DNA of 37,645 nucleotides, taken from assembly GCA_042088665.1 (NCBI GenBank), contig JBELMB010000034.1, positions 1 through 37,645 of the forward strand. Direction: 5' to 3'. A program made the translations under genes and the position numbers. The stretch is from JBELMB01 sp042088665. GTDB taxonomy: Bacteria > Pseudomonadota > Alphaproteobacteria > Rhodobacterales > Rhodobacteraceae. Shown piece after piece: positions 31,728-37,645 of this stretch; positions within the stretch are counted from its first letter, which is position 1; each line of letters starts with the position of its first letter. The notes beneath the pieces were generated by a model, which searched no databases, had not been told where the DNA came from, and was given only the letters and a program-made list of their open reading frames with translations.

Positions 31728-32513
31728 TCAGCGAAACTTCGGTGGGCGCTTTTCAAGGAAAGCCCGGAGCCCTTCCTTTGCGCCATCCGAGGTCTGGCAC
31801 ATGGCGGCGGCGAGGCTTTCGGTGAACAGCCCCTCGGACCTTGACATATCGTTGATCCGGGAAATCGCGTTGATCATCAGGTAGTTGGAGAAAGGCGCGT
31901 TGTCCGCGATCTTGCGCGCCAGGCTCATGGCGAGGTCCATGCCTTCGCCTGCGCCCACCGCGTAATGCGCCAGCCCGAGGCGCAGCCCGTCTTCGGCGCC
32001 GTAGTTGCGCCCGGTCAGCATCATCTCGCGCATCCGGTCCGCGCCGATCAGGCGTCCGACACGCACCGTTGCGCCGCCCCCGACGAATATCCCGCGCCGT
32101 CCTTCGGGCAATTGAAAGCGAACGTCAGGTTCTGCGATGCGCACATGGGTCGAGGCTGCAATCTCCAGCCCGCCGCCGATCACGGCACCGTTCAACACAG
32201 AGATGACCGGCAGGCCGCCGAACTCGATCAGGTCGGACACGCGGTGCCAGTTGCGCGAATGATAGACACCTTCGACGGGCGTGCGATGTTCATGCTCTGA
32301 CAGGTCGAGACCGGAACAGAAATGGCCGCCTTCGCCGCGCAGGATGACCGCGTTGACCCCCTCGGGGGGCTTGGAAAAGAACGCGTCCAGCTCTTCGATG
32401 AGCGCATCGTTCATGGCGTTGCGCTTTTCCGGGCGATTGAGCACCAGCGTCGCGATATCGCCGTCGATCTCGGTGCGTGTCACCTTGCCAGTCCGGGCGG
32501 TGCCATCGTGCAT
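31728..32513 (-). CDS. Enoyl-CoA hydratase/isomerase family protein (hydroxycinnamoyl-CoA hydratase candidate)
   Basis: ATG 32513 (MHDGTARTGKVTRTEIDGDI) with AAGGGG upstream is preferred over a TTG at 32540, giving 261 aa. Crotonase-fold features are LNRPEKRNAMNDALIEEL, the first oxyanion-hole strand GEGGHFCSGLDLSEHEHRTP, the second oxyanion loop NGAVIGGGLEIAASTHVRIA, and LPEGRRGIFVGGGATVRVGR. It is predicted to hydrate the aryl-propenoyl-CoA made by the ligase. If it were a feruloyl-CoA hydratase-lyase it would release an aryl aldehyde instead, but the SDR and CouO-like genes favour simple hydration. Its promoter is divergent from the amidohydrolase gene, with a MarR-type site between. Confidence 0.87.
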   Translation of the reverse strand: MHDGTARTGKVTRTEIDGDIATLVLNRPEKRNAMNDALIEELDAFFSKPPEGVNAVILRGEGGHFCSGLDLSEHEHRTPVEGVYHSRNWHRVSDLIEFGGLPVISVLNGAVIGGGLEIAASTHVRIAEPDVRFQLPEGRRGIFVGGGATVRVGRLIGADRMREMMLTGRNYGAEDGLRLGLAHYAVGAGEGMDLAMSLARKIADNAPFSNYLMINAISRINDMSRSEGLFTESLAAAMCQTSDGAKEGLRAFLEKRPPKFR

Positions 32514-32541
32514 TTCGAACCCCTTCGGTCTCTCGTCCAAT

Positions 32542-32562
32542 GTTGTTGTACAGATAAACAGT
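32542..32562. promoter_or_regulatory. Candidate MarR operator C between the hydratase and amidohydrolase genes
   Basis: On the minus strand the site reads ACTGTTTAT, CTG, then TACAACAAC. Its first arm matches operators A and B at 8 of 9 positions; the second arm is weaker. The site lies in the centre of the divergent promoter region, 29 bases from the hydratase ATG and 56 bases from the amidohydrolase ATG. Confidence 0.5.
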
Positions 32563-32617
32563 TTTGATGTATAGCATTTAGAAGCGCATGTATCAATTGC
32601 CCCCAGGGAGGATCGGA

Positions 32618-33505
32618 ATGGTCGATTTCAAAGCGGTGAAAGCCATTGATTTCCACACCCACGCAGAGGAGCCCTGCAACCATGGGCGGGATGACGGCTA
32701 CAATGAATTCCAGTCCGGGATGGCCGCCTATTTCCGCAACCCCGCCGGGGCGGAGGGCATGCTGCCGACCGTGCAGGACACCGCCGCCTATTACCGCGAA
32801 CGCAACATCGCGGCGGTGATCTTTCCCGTGGACGCAGAACGCGAGACAGGCTTTCGGCGGTATTCCAACGAGGAAGTGGCGCAGATCTGTGCCGAGAATG
32901 ACGACATCCTGATCCCCTTTGCCTCTGTCGATCCGCACAAGGGAAAGGCCGGTGCGCGCGAGGTGCGGCGGCTGGTGCGCGACTTTGGTGTGCGCGGTTT
33001 CAAGTTCCATCCCACGATGCAGGGGTTTTTCCCCAACGACCGGGAGGCCTGCTACACGGTGCTGGAGGCCTGCGCAGAAGAAGGTGTGATCACGTTGTTT
33101 CACACTGGCCAGACCGGCGTTGGCTCCGGGATGCGGGGCGGCATGGGGATGCGGCTGAAATATTCGAACCCCATGCACCTCGATGATGTGGCCGTGGATT
33201 TCCCCGACCTGCCGATCGTCCTCGCCCATCCCAGCTTTCCCTGGACCGAAGAGGGACTTGCCGTCGCGCAGCACAAGCCCAATGTCTATTATGACATGAG
33301 CGGCTGGAGCCCGAAGTATTTTCCCGAGACATTCGTGCGCTACGCCAATTCGATCCTGAAAAAGAAGATGCTGTTCGGCTCTGACTGGCCGGCGATCACG
33401 CCGGACCGTTGGCTGGCGGATTTCGAGAAAGTGGCGTTCAAGGACGAGGTGCGCCCCCTGATCCTGAAGGAAAATGCTTTGCGCCTTCTGGGGGAGACGG
33501 CCTAG
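32618..33505 (+). CDS. Amidohydrolase-2 family protein, CouO-like aryl beta-ketoacyl-CoA hydrolase candidate
   Basis: ATG 32618 (MVDFKAVKAIDFHTHAEEPC) follows AGGGAGG and gives 295 aa. Metal-site motifs are FHTHAEE (about 12-18), KFHPTMQGFFP, LFHTGQTGVG, VLAHPSFPWTEEGL and FGSDWP, the order seen in amidohydrolase_2/ACMSD-like enzymes. In the Rhodococcus p-hydroxycinnamate (cou) cluster an amidohydrolase (CouO) cleaves the aryl beta-ketoacyl-CoA by hydrolytic retro-Claisen chemistry, replacing a thiolase. The absence of a thiolase here and the presence of ligase, hydratase, SDR and MarR genes make the same role likely. A decarboxylase or lactonase role remains possible. Confidence 0.82.
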   Translation: MVDFKAVKAIDFHTHAEEPCNHGRDDGYNEFQSGMAAYFRNPAGAEGMLPTVQDTAAYYRERNIAAVIFPVDAERETGFRRYSNEEVAQICAENDDILIPFASVDPHKGKAGAREVRRLVRDFGVRGFKFHPTMQGFFPNDREACYTVLEACAEEGVITLFHTGQTGVGSGMRGGMGMRLKYSNPMHLDDVAVDFPDLPIVLAHPSFPWTEEGLAVAQHKPNVYYDMSGWSPKYFPETFVRYANSILKKKMLFGSDWPAITPDRWLADFEKVAFKDEVRPLILKENALRLLGETA

Positions 33506-33526
33506 GATCGGCGCGGGGAGACTGAC

Positions 33527-34705
33527 ATGACAGACTTGGCACCAATCGACGAAACGATCACGCTGGATCACCTGAACATCGATCCGTTTCCGATCTACCG
33601 CCGCCTGCGGGCGGAGGCCCCGGTCTGCCGGGTCAAGGCCGCGGGGCGCACCCTGCTGACCAAGGCGGCGGACACGAAATACGTCAAGGACAACCCGGAT
33701 ATCTTCAGTTCGGACGATCCGAACACGCCGATGAAGCGGGCCTTTGGCGCACATACCCTGATGCGCAAGGATGGTGAGGCGCATCGCCGCGAACGCATGG
33801 CGATGGCCCCGGCTTTTTCGCCCAAGGTCATCACCGGCGACTGGATGCCGCGCTATCAGCAGATCGCCGAAGACTACGTTGCGCGCCTGCCGCGTGGCGA
33901 GGTCGTGGACCTCTTTGAGCTTTTGTCCGGGGCCTATGCGGCGCGCGGACTGGCGGTTTTGCTGGGCATGGAAGAGGCCAGCGATGCGGACATGATGGAA
34001 TGGTCGCAGGCGCTGATCGAGGGGGCGGGCAATTTCGGCTGGCTGGATGCGCCTTTTGCACGGGCCGACCGCGCCAACGAGGGCATCGATGCACTGCTCG
34101 ATTCGCTGCAGGACCGGCACCGGGCCGCGCCGAACCCTTCGGCCTTTTCCGTCATGCTCAATGCGGACGGTCCGATCCCGGAAAAGCAGATCTATGCCAA
34201 TATCAAGATCGCCATCGGCGGCGGCATCAACGAACCGCGCGACGCGCTGAACACCACGCTCTACGGATTGCTGACGAACCCCGACCAATTGGCCGAAGTC
34301 AAGAAACGGGGCGATTGGCAGAAGGCCTTTGAAGAAGGCGTGCGCTGGGTCGCGCCGATCTCTGCCTCGTCGCGTCTGGTCACCGAAGACACAGAGATCC
34401 GCGGCTGTCTGATCCCCAAGGGCGATACGCTGATGACCATTCAGGCGAGCGCCAATCGTGACGAAGAGGTTGTCGAGAACGGCGAGGCCTTTGACGTCTA
34501 CCGCGCCAATTGCCAGCACCAATCCTTTGGCAATGGACCGCATTTCTGTCAAGGCACCCATGTGGCGCGCCGGGCCGTGGGACAGATCATGCTGCCGATC
34601 CTCTTTGACCGCTTCCCGGACATGGTGATCCCGGACACGGAGGCCGTTCTCTGGCGCGGGTTTGGATTTCGCGGGCCGATCCAGATCCCTGTCCTGCTGC
34701 AATAA
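33527..34705 (+). CDS. Cytochrome P450, aromatic O-demethylase/hydroxylase candidate
   Basis: The 392-aa soluble P450 has the heme-thiolate loop FGNGPHFCQGTHVARR with Cys341, the ExxR motif as E270-G-V-R273, and the C-helix HRRERMAMAPAFSPK. The I-helix reads GGGINEPRDAL (231-241) instead of AGxx(E/D)T, so the usual acid-alcohol proton-relay pair is altered. This and the general pattern recall the GcoA (CYP255) guaiacol demethylases, but I cannot confirm the family. It lies 21 bases after the CouO-like gene in one operon, so vanillate, 4-methoxybenzoate or guaiacol-type products of side-chain cleavage are sensible substrates. No ferredoxin or reductase gene is in the window. Confidence 0.9.
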   Translation: MTDLAPIDETITLDHLNIDPFPIYRRLRAEAPVCRVKAAGRTLLTKAADTKYVKDNPDIFSSDDPNTPMKRAFGAHTLMRKDGEAHRRERMAMAPAFSPKVITGDWMPRYQQIAEDYVARLPRGEVVDLFELLSGAYAARGLAVLLGMEEASDADMMEWSQALIEGAGNFGWLDAPFARADRANEGIDALLDSLQDRHRAAPNPSAFSVMLNADGPIPEKQIYANIKIAIGGGINEPRDALNTTLYGLLTNPDQLAEVKKRGDWQKAFEEGVRWVAPISASSRLVTEDTEIRGCLIPKGDTLMTIQASANRDEEVVENGEAFDVYRANCQHQSFGNGPHFCQGTHVARRAVGQIMLPILFDRFPDMVIPDTEAVLWRGFGFRGPIQIPVLLQ

Positions 34706-35104
34706 CCGGCGCAGGTCGGGCGCAGGCTACGTCACAGTGAAACGACCTCTGACAGGGTCCTGATCGCGGGCGGTCGGAGTGTTGGTGGCGCTGACGCGGC
34801 ACCAGATCGGTGAGGCGCGCGGAGCGTTCTCAACCGCGCGCGATATGTGGCCCAAGGGGCCTTGGCATCCAATGCGGTGCGGGACGTGTTCGATCTGGGG
34901 ATCGATGCCGCGGTGCGCGACAAGCTGGGGCTGCCGTTTGAGGAGTGGGTCCTGCATGCCCGCGTGATACCTGCGCAGCGGCTGGCGCCTGGTGTCACAT
35001 GGGCTGCGATTGCGGCCTCCCTCCTGCATCTCGCGCCATCCATGCCCAGAGCCAGACGATAGGTCCTTGCCATGACGCGCCCGGACTTGAAGCCATCCGT
35101 GGGT
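34706..35104 (+). other. Region with a possible decayed gene between the P450 and an SDR
   Basis: A plus-strand frame from about 34754 reads RVLIAGGRSVGGADAAP, then a stop. In the same frame it continues RARYVAQGALASNAVRDVFD and LGIDAAVRDKLGLPFEEWVL, to a stop at 35060-35062. The composition is protein-like, but the frame is interrupted at 34811 and has no clear start. I do not recognise the family. It may be the remnant of a catabolic gene lost from this operon. Confidence 0.35.
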
Positions 35105-35950
35105 TCAGGGGATCTTGGGCAAGTCACCTGTCATGTAGTCGGCGAAAGCCGCGGCATGGTCCTTGTGCCAGCGCGACAGGGGCGGGCGGTTGTTGATGAT
35201 ATCGCCGACGGCCCATGCCATGCGCTTTTCGTCCACCTCCCGCGTGACGTCGTTGTCGGGGCACAGGATGTAGAAATCCCCGGCACCAAGACGCTCAATC
35301 ATGAACTCGGCGAGTTGGTCGGGTGTCCATGCATCGTCAGGTTTCTCGGTGCGGCCGTTGCGGTTGATGTCGGTAAAGACGAAGCCCGGAATAAGCAGAT
35401 GCACGGATTTCTGCGGGTCGGTCTGGCGAAGCGCGTGGCACAGCGCCTCGGTGAATGTCTTCACACCGGCTTTTGCGGTGTTGTAGGCCGGGTCGCCGGG
35501 GGGCATCGTGATCCCCTGTTTCGACCCGGTGTTGATGACTGCGGCGTCATCGGACATGACTGGCACGATGGATTGGCAGCAATTCACAACGCCGCCAAGA
35601 TTGACGTCCATCACCCGCTGCCATGTGTGCGCGGCGTCAAAGATATCGCTGCCGGGCTGAATCCCTGCGTTGCTGACCAGAACGTCGATCTGGCCGAACC
35701 GCGAGAGCACGGCGTCGCGCAGCGCATCCACGGCGGTCCGATCCGCGACATCCACCTTCATGGTCAACACGTCGGGCGCGCCCGCGTCGGTCAGGATCTG
35801 TTGCGCCGCCGCAAAGCCCGCGTCCTGAACATCCGCAAGGACGATGCGCATCCGGCGTGCCGCGAATTGTTTGGCGATGGCAAACCCGATCCCGGTTGCG
35901 CCTCCGGTGATGATGGCTGTTCTGCCGGCTGAAAATGCCTCTGTTGACAT
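35105..35950 (-). CDS. Short-chain dehydrogenase/reductase, substrate unknown
   Basis: The 281-aa protein has the NAD(P) motif TGGATGIGFAIA (about 15-26), MKVDVADR, VSNAGIQPGSD and the catalytic Ser-Tyr-Lys in NTGSKQGITMPPGDPAYNTA followed by K. A long C-terminal extension (DDAWTPDQLAEFMIERLGAG, DFYILCPDNDVTREVDEKRM) is typical of a subgroup with a lid for larger substrates. It is convergent with the P450 operon and lies downstream of the AraC-type regulator on the same strand. In this setting it could act on an aryl alcohol, aldehyde or cis-diol. ATG 35950 is preceded by GGGAGGGACCC. Confidence 0.88.
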   Translation of the reverse strand: MSTEAFSAGRTAIITGGATGIGFAIAKQFAARRMRIVLADVQDAGFAAAQQILTDAGAPDVLTMKVDVADRTAVDALRDAVLSRFGQIDVLVSNAGIQPGSDIFDAAHTWQRVMDVNLGGVVNCCQSIVPVMSDDAAVINTGSKQGITMPPGDPAYNTAKAGVKTFTEALCHALRQTDPQKSVHLLIPGFVFTDINRNGRTEKPDDAWTPDQLAEFMIERLGAGDFYILCPDNDVTREVDEKRMAWAVGDIINNRPPLSRWHKDHAAAFADYMTGDLPKIP

Positions 35951-36272
35951 GGGTCCCTCCCTCTTTGGGGGGAGGTTATCCCGGGAAGCAGTCCGGAGAC
36001 AACGCAGACAGGTCGCATGGTCCGCGATGTGTCAGGCCGCAGAAACACCGCAGAAACCCGGATCGTGAAAACAGCGAGACAGCCAGATCACCGCGGTGAA
36101 CGAGGAAAGAGGACTGTCCCCCTCGGCTGGCCAAAGCATCCGATCCCAAGATGTCCCGACTCCGTTTGTTCACTGCGCGCGTATCGGTCATGTCTTTTTC
36201 ACGCATGCCCCGCACCCCTCTGAATACCCCAAGCATGTGCACGAAACCAGTGGAGCGTACCTTACTGCGCGC
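35951..36272. other. Intergenic region upstream of the second SDR, with a spaced direct repeat and a palindrome
   Basis: About 320 bases without a convincing gene. CCGCAGAAAC occurs twice (36037-36046 and 36048-36057) with one base between, and TCACCGCGGTGA (36088-36099) is a perfect 12-base palindrome. Both are about 90-150 bases upstream of the SDR start and could be regulator sites, possibly for the neighbouring AraC-type protein. Confidence 0.3.
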
Positions 36273-37181
36273 TCAGGGCCAGTTCGCGAAATCGACGCTG
36301 TTTTTGTGGTCCTGCTCGGATTTCGGGGAAATTTGCCTGCGGTAATCTCGGGGGCTGACCCCCTCGGCGCGAGAGAAATACCGTGAGAAATGGCTGGGGT
36401 CCTTGAACCCCAGACGGCCTGCCACGTCCTCGATCGAGGCCGCGGTGTTGCGCAGCAGCAGCTTGGCTTCGTAGACAGACCGCTCTGCGATCAGCAGGCT
36501 GGGGGGCTTTTGCAGCTTTGTGGTGCACAGATCATGTAGCCGGTCGGCACCGATCCCCAACTCGTGGGCGTAGCGGGCGACGGACCAACGATCCCGGAAC
36601 CGTCGTTCCAGCAAGTGGCGAAAGCGTTGCAGCAGCGCGGTGGACCGGTCGCTGCGATCCGGCAAGACAACCGACGACGGCAGGTTGCGCGAAATCGCCA
36701 CCAGCACGATCTTCAGCGCCGCGTCGTGCAGGGTCAGCGGGCCGGGGGCGAGGCTGCTTTCGGTGTCGATCACCAGTTCGAGCGCGAATTCCACTTGCCG
36801 CTGCGATATGTCCCCGTGTCCAAGCCGCGCCAGCACCAGCGTGTCCAGCAGTTGCAACAACAGCTCGGCATCTGCGCCCCGACCCGTCACCAAGGGTGTG
36901 CTTTGCGCGTCAAAGCCAAAGAGCATGCCTTCGGATCCCGCCGCGATGCGCAGCGAAACGGTCTGCTGCGTCGGCGTCAGGCAAATCATGGAGGGTTCGA
37001 GGTAGGACTGTCCCTCGGGCGTTTCGAGGGTGGCCGCGCCACTGATCAACAGAAGCCCGGTCCAGCGGCGTGGGCCGGGCTTTGGGTGGAGGGTCCAGAC
37101 CCGGCTCCGCAGGGCCGTTTCGATTCGTTCACAGCGCAACATTGGTCTGACCGGCCCCGAATATTCCAGATATCGGTACAT
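36273..37181 (-). CDS. AraC-family transcriptional regulator
   Basis: I choose ATG 37181 (MYRYLEYSGPVRPMLRCERI), giving 302 aa; the longer frame adds an unlikely basic leader. The N-terminal half (about 1-150) is a cupin-like sensor region (LEPSMICLTPTQQTVSLRIA). The C-terminal half has the two AraC helix-turn-helix units: WSVARYAHELGIGADRLHDL and IEDVAGRLGFKDPSHFSRYF with SRAEGVSPRDYRR. The layout resembles HpaA/PobR-type activators of aromatic acid genes. It is divergent from the aldehyde dehydrogenase gene at the right edge and upstream of the SDR gene, both candidate targets. Confidence 0.88.
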   Translation of the reverse strand: MYRYLEYSGPVRPMLRCERIETALRSRVWTLHPKPGPRRWTGLLLISGAATLETPEGQSYLEPSMICLTPTQQTVSLRIAAGSEGMLFGFDAQSTPLVTGRGADAELLLQLLDTLVLARLGHGDISQRQVEFALELVIDTESSLAPGPLTLHDAALKIVLVAISRNLPSSVVLPDRSDRSTALLQRFRHLLERRFRDRWSVARYAHELGIGADRLHDLCTTKLQKPPSLLIAERSVYEAKLLLRNTAASIEDVAGRLGFKDPSHFSRYFSRAEGVSPRDYRRQISPKSEQDHKNSVDFANWP

Positions 37182-37302
37182 TAATTCCAGAGTTAGGCAT
37201 GTAAAGCGCCGGGCCGCTGTGGTCTTGTGTACGGCACGGGATCGGCAGAACACGTTCGGGCAGCAAAGCCCGGCACACCGGACCCAGTGGGAGGACGCTT
37301 GT

Positions 37303-37635
37303 TTGGTCTATGAAACCAAACTGATCGTCGACGGAGATTTCGTCGACGCTCGGTCACGTGGGGTCTATGCGCGCGACCGCGCTCTTGGCGAAGGCTTGGC
37401 GACCATATCGGCGTCAGCGGACGTCAAGGATGCGCGTGGTGCCGCCAATGCCGCCGCCGCCGCGTTTGCCGATTGGGCCGCGACGCCGGATGACCACCGT
37501 CAGGCCATTCTGGAACGGGCCGCGCTGGCCTTGCGCGACCGCGAGGATACGATTGTCGACGCCATGGCCCTTGAAACCGGTGCGACGGAGGAATGGCCGC
37601 TGGCGATTGAAAAGCTCAGCGGCTTTAGAAATTAA
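37303..37635 (+). pseudogene. Aldehyde dehydrogenase N-terminal fragment, reading frame ends at 37635
   Basis: A TTG start at 37303 with GGGAGG 9 bases upstream gives MVYETKLIVDGDFVDARSRG. This is followed by AANAAAAAFADWAATPDDHR, QAILERAALALRDREDTIVD and AMALETGAT, the N-terminal NAD-domain pattern of vanillin/benzaldehyde-type aldehyde dehydrogenases (normally about 480 aa). After ETGAT the frame reads EEWPLAIEKLSGFRN and hits TAA at 37633-37635, after only 110 aa, where the family continues with a Trp-rich helix. The last bases (GGCTTTAGAAATTAAATCG) are more AT-rich than their surroundings, as at the end of an insertion element. The window ends here, so truncation by insertion or frameshift cannot be separated. 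Confidence 0.6.
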
Positions 37636-37645
37636 ATCGCGGACC

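Noticed and set aside
32480..34702. 740-codon minus-strand frame opposite the amidohydrolase and P450 genes
   Set aside because: Shadow of two genes with intact catalytic motifs on the plus strand; no family pattern of its own.

Overview
The window looks like chromosomal DNA of a high-GC marine alphaproteobacterium of the Roseobacter/Rhodobacteraceae type. I infer this from the GC-rich codon use, ATGA-coupled operons, the TRAP and TTT solute transporters, phn genes with the hexapeptide acetyltransferase typical of C-P lyase loci, and a hydroxycinnamate catabolic cluster. No rRNA, tRNA, CRISPR array, phage gene or intact insertion sequence was seen.

Region 1 (1-2000). A minus-strand substrate-binding protein of a tripartite tricarboxylate transporter runs off the left edge. 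A GntR/UTRA regulator lies just upstream. Palindromes of the HutC-subfamily operator type (GTnTAnAC) precede both genes.

Region 2 (2240-12000, plus strand) is a phosphonate/phosphate-stress locus that has lost its catalytic core. It begins with relics of phnF, phnK and phnL that carry frameshifts, destroyed ATPase motifs and an internal deletion. Where phnGHIJ would be expected, a phnF-like fragment is joined directly to a phnK-like fragment. An intact phnM follows. A near-perfect Pho box then precedes phnC-phnD-phnE1-phnE2, a transglutaminase-like protein and the phn-type hexapeptide acetyltransferase. A large exported protein (candidate PhoX/phytase-like phosphatase) follows behind a second, weaker Pho box and ends at a strong rho-independent terminator.

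Region 3 (12130-22520, minus strand) reads as one long co-directional run. In transcription order it has a periplasmic binding protein, a membrane class III adenylate cyclase with a TorS-like helical sensor region, a SulP anion transporter with STAS and cyclic-nucleotide-binding domains, an HD-domain phosphohydrolase with a PDE-like motif layout, a frame-disrupted ORF, a second phnM, an MFS permease and a sugar-phosphate isomerase/epimerase-like protein. The first four genes would make a self-contained circuit of ligand sensor, cAMP synthesis, cAMP-gated transporter and possible cAMP removal. This is the best candidate here for an undescribed system.

Region 4 (22980-37645) is a phenylpropanoid (hydroxycinnamate) catabolic island. 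It encodes an acyl-CoA dehydrogenase, a DUF3237 protein, a MarR regulator, a hydroxyacyl-CoA-dehydrogenase-like SDR, a feruloyl/coumaroyl-CoA synthetase, a TRAP transporter (DctM, DctQ, DctP), an enoyl-CoA hydratase, a CouO-like amidohydrolase, a cytochrome P450, a second SDR, an AraC regulator and the start of an aldehyde dehydrogenase that meets a stop codon just before the window ends. Three related operator-like sites (ACTGTTTAY half-sites) lie at the acyl-CoA dehydrogenase, marR/DUF3237 and hydratase/amidohydrolase promoters and suggest one MarR regulon. The gene content matches a CoA-dependent, retro-Claisen (thiolase-free) side-chain shortening route.
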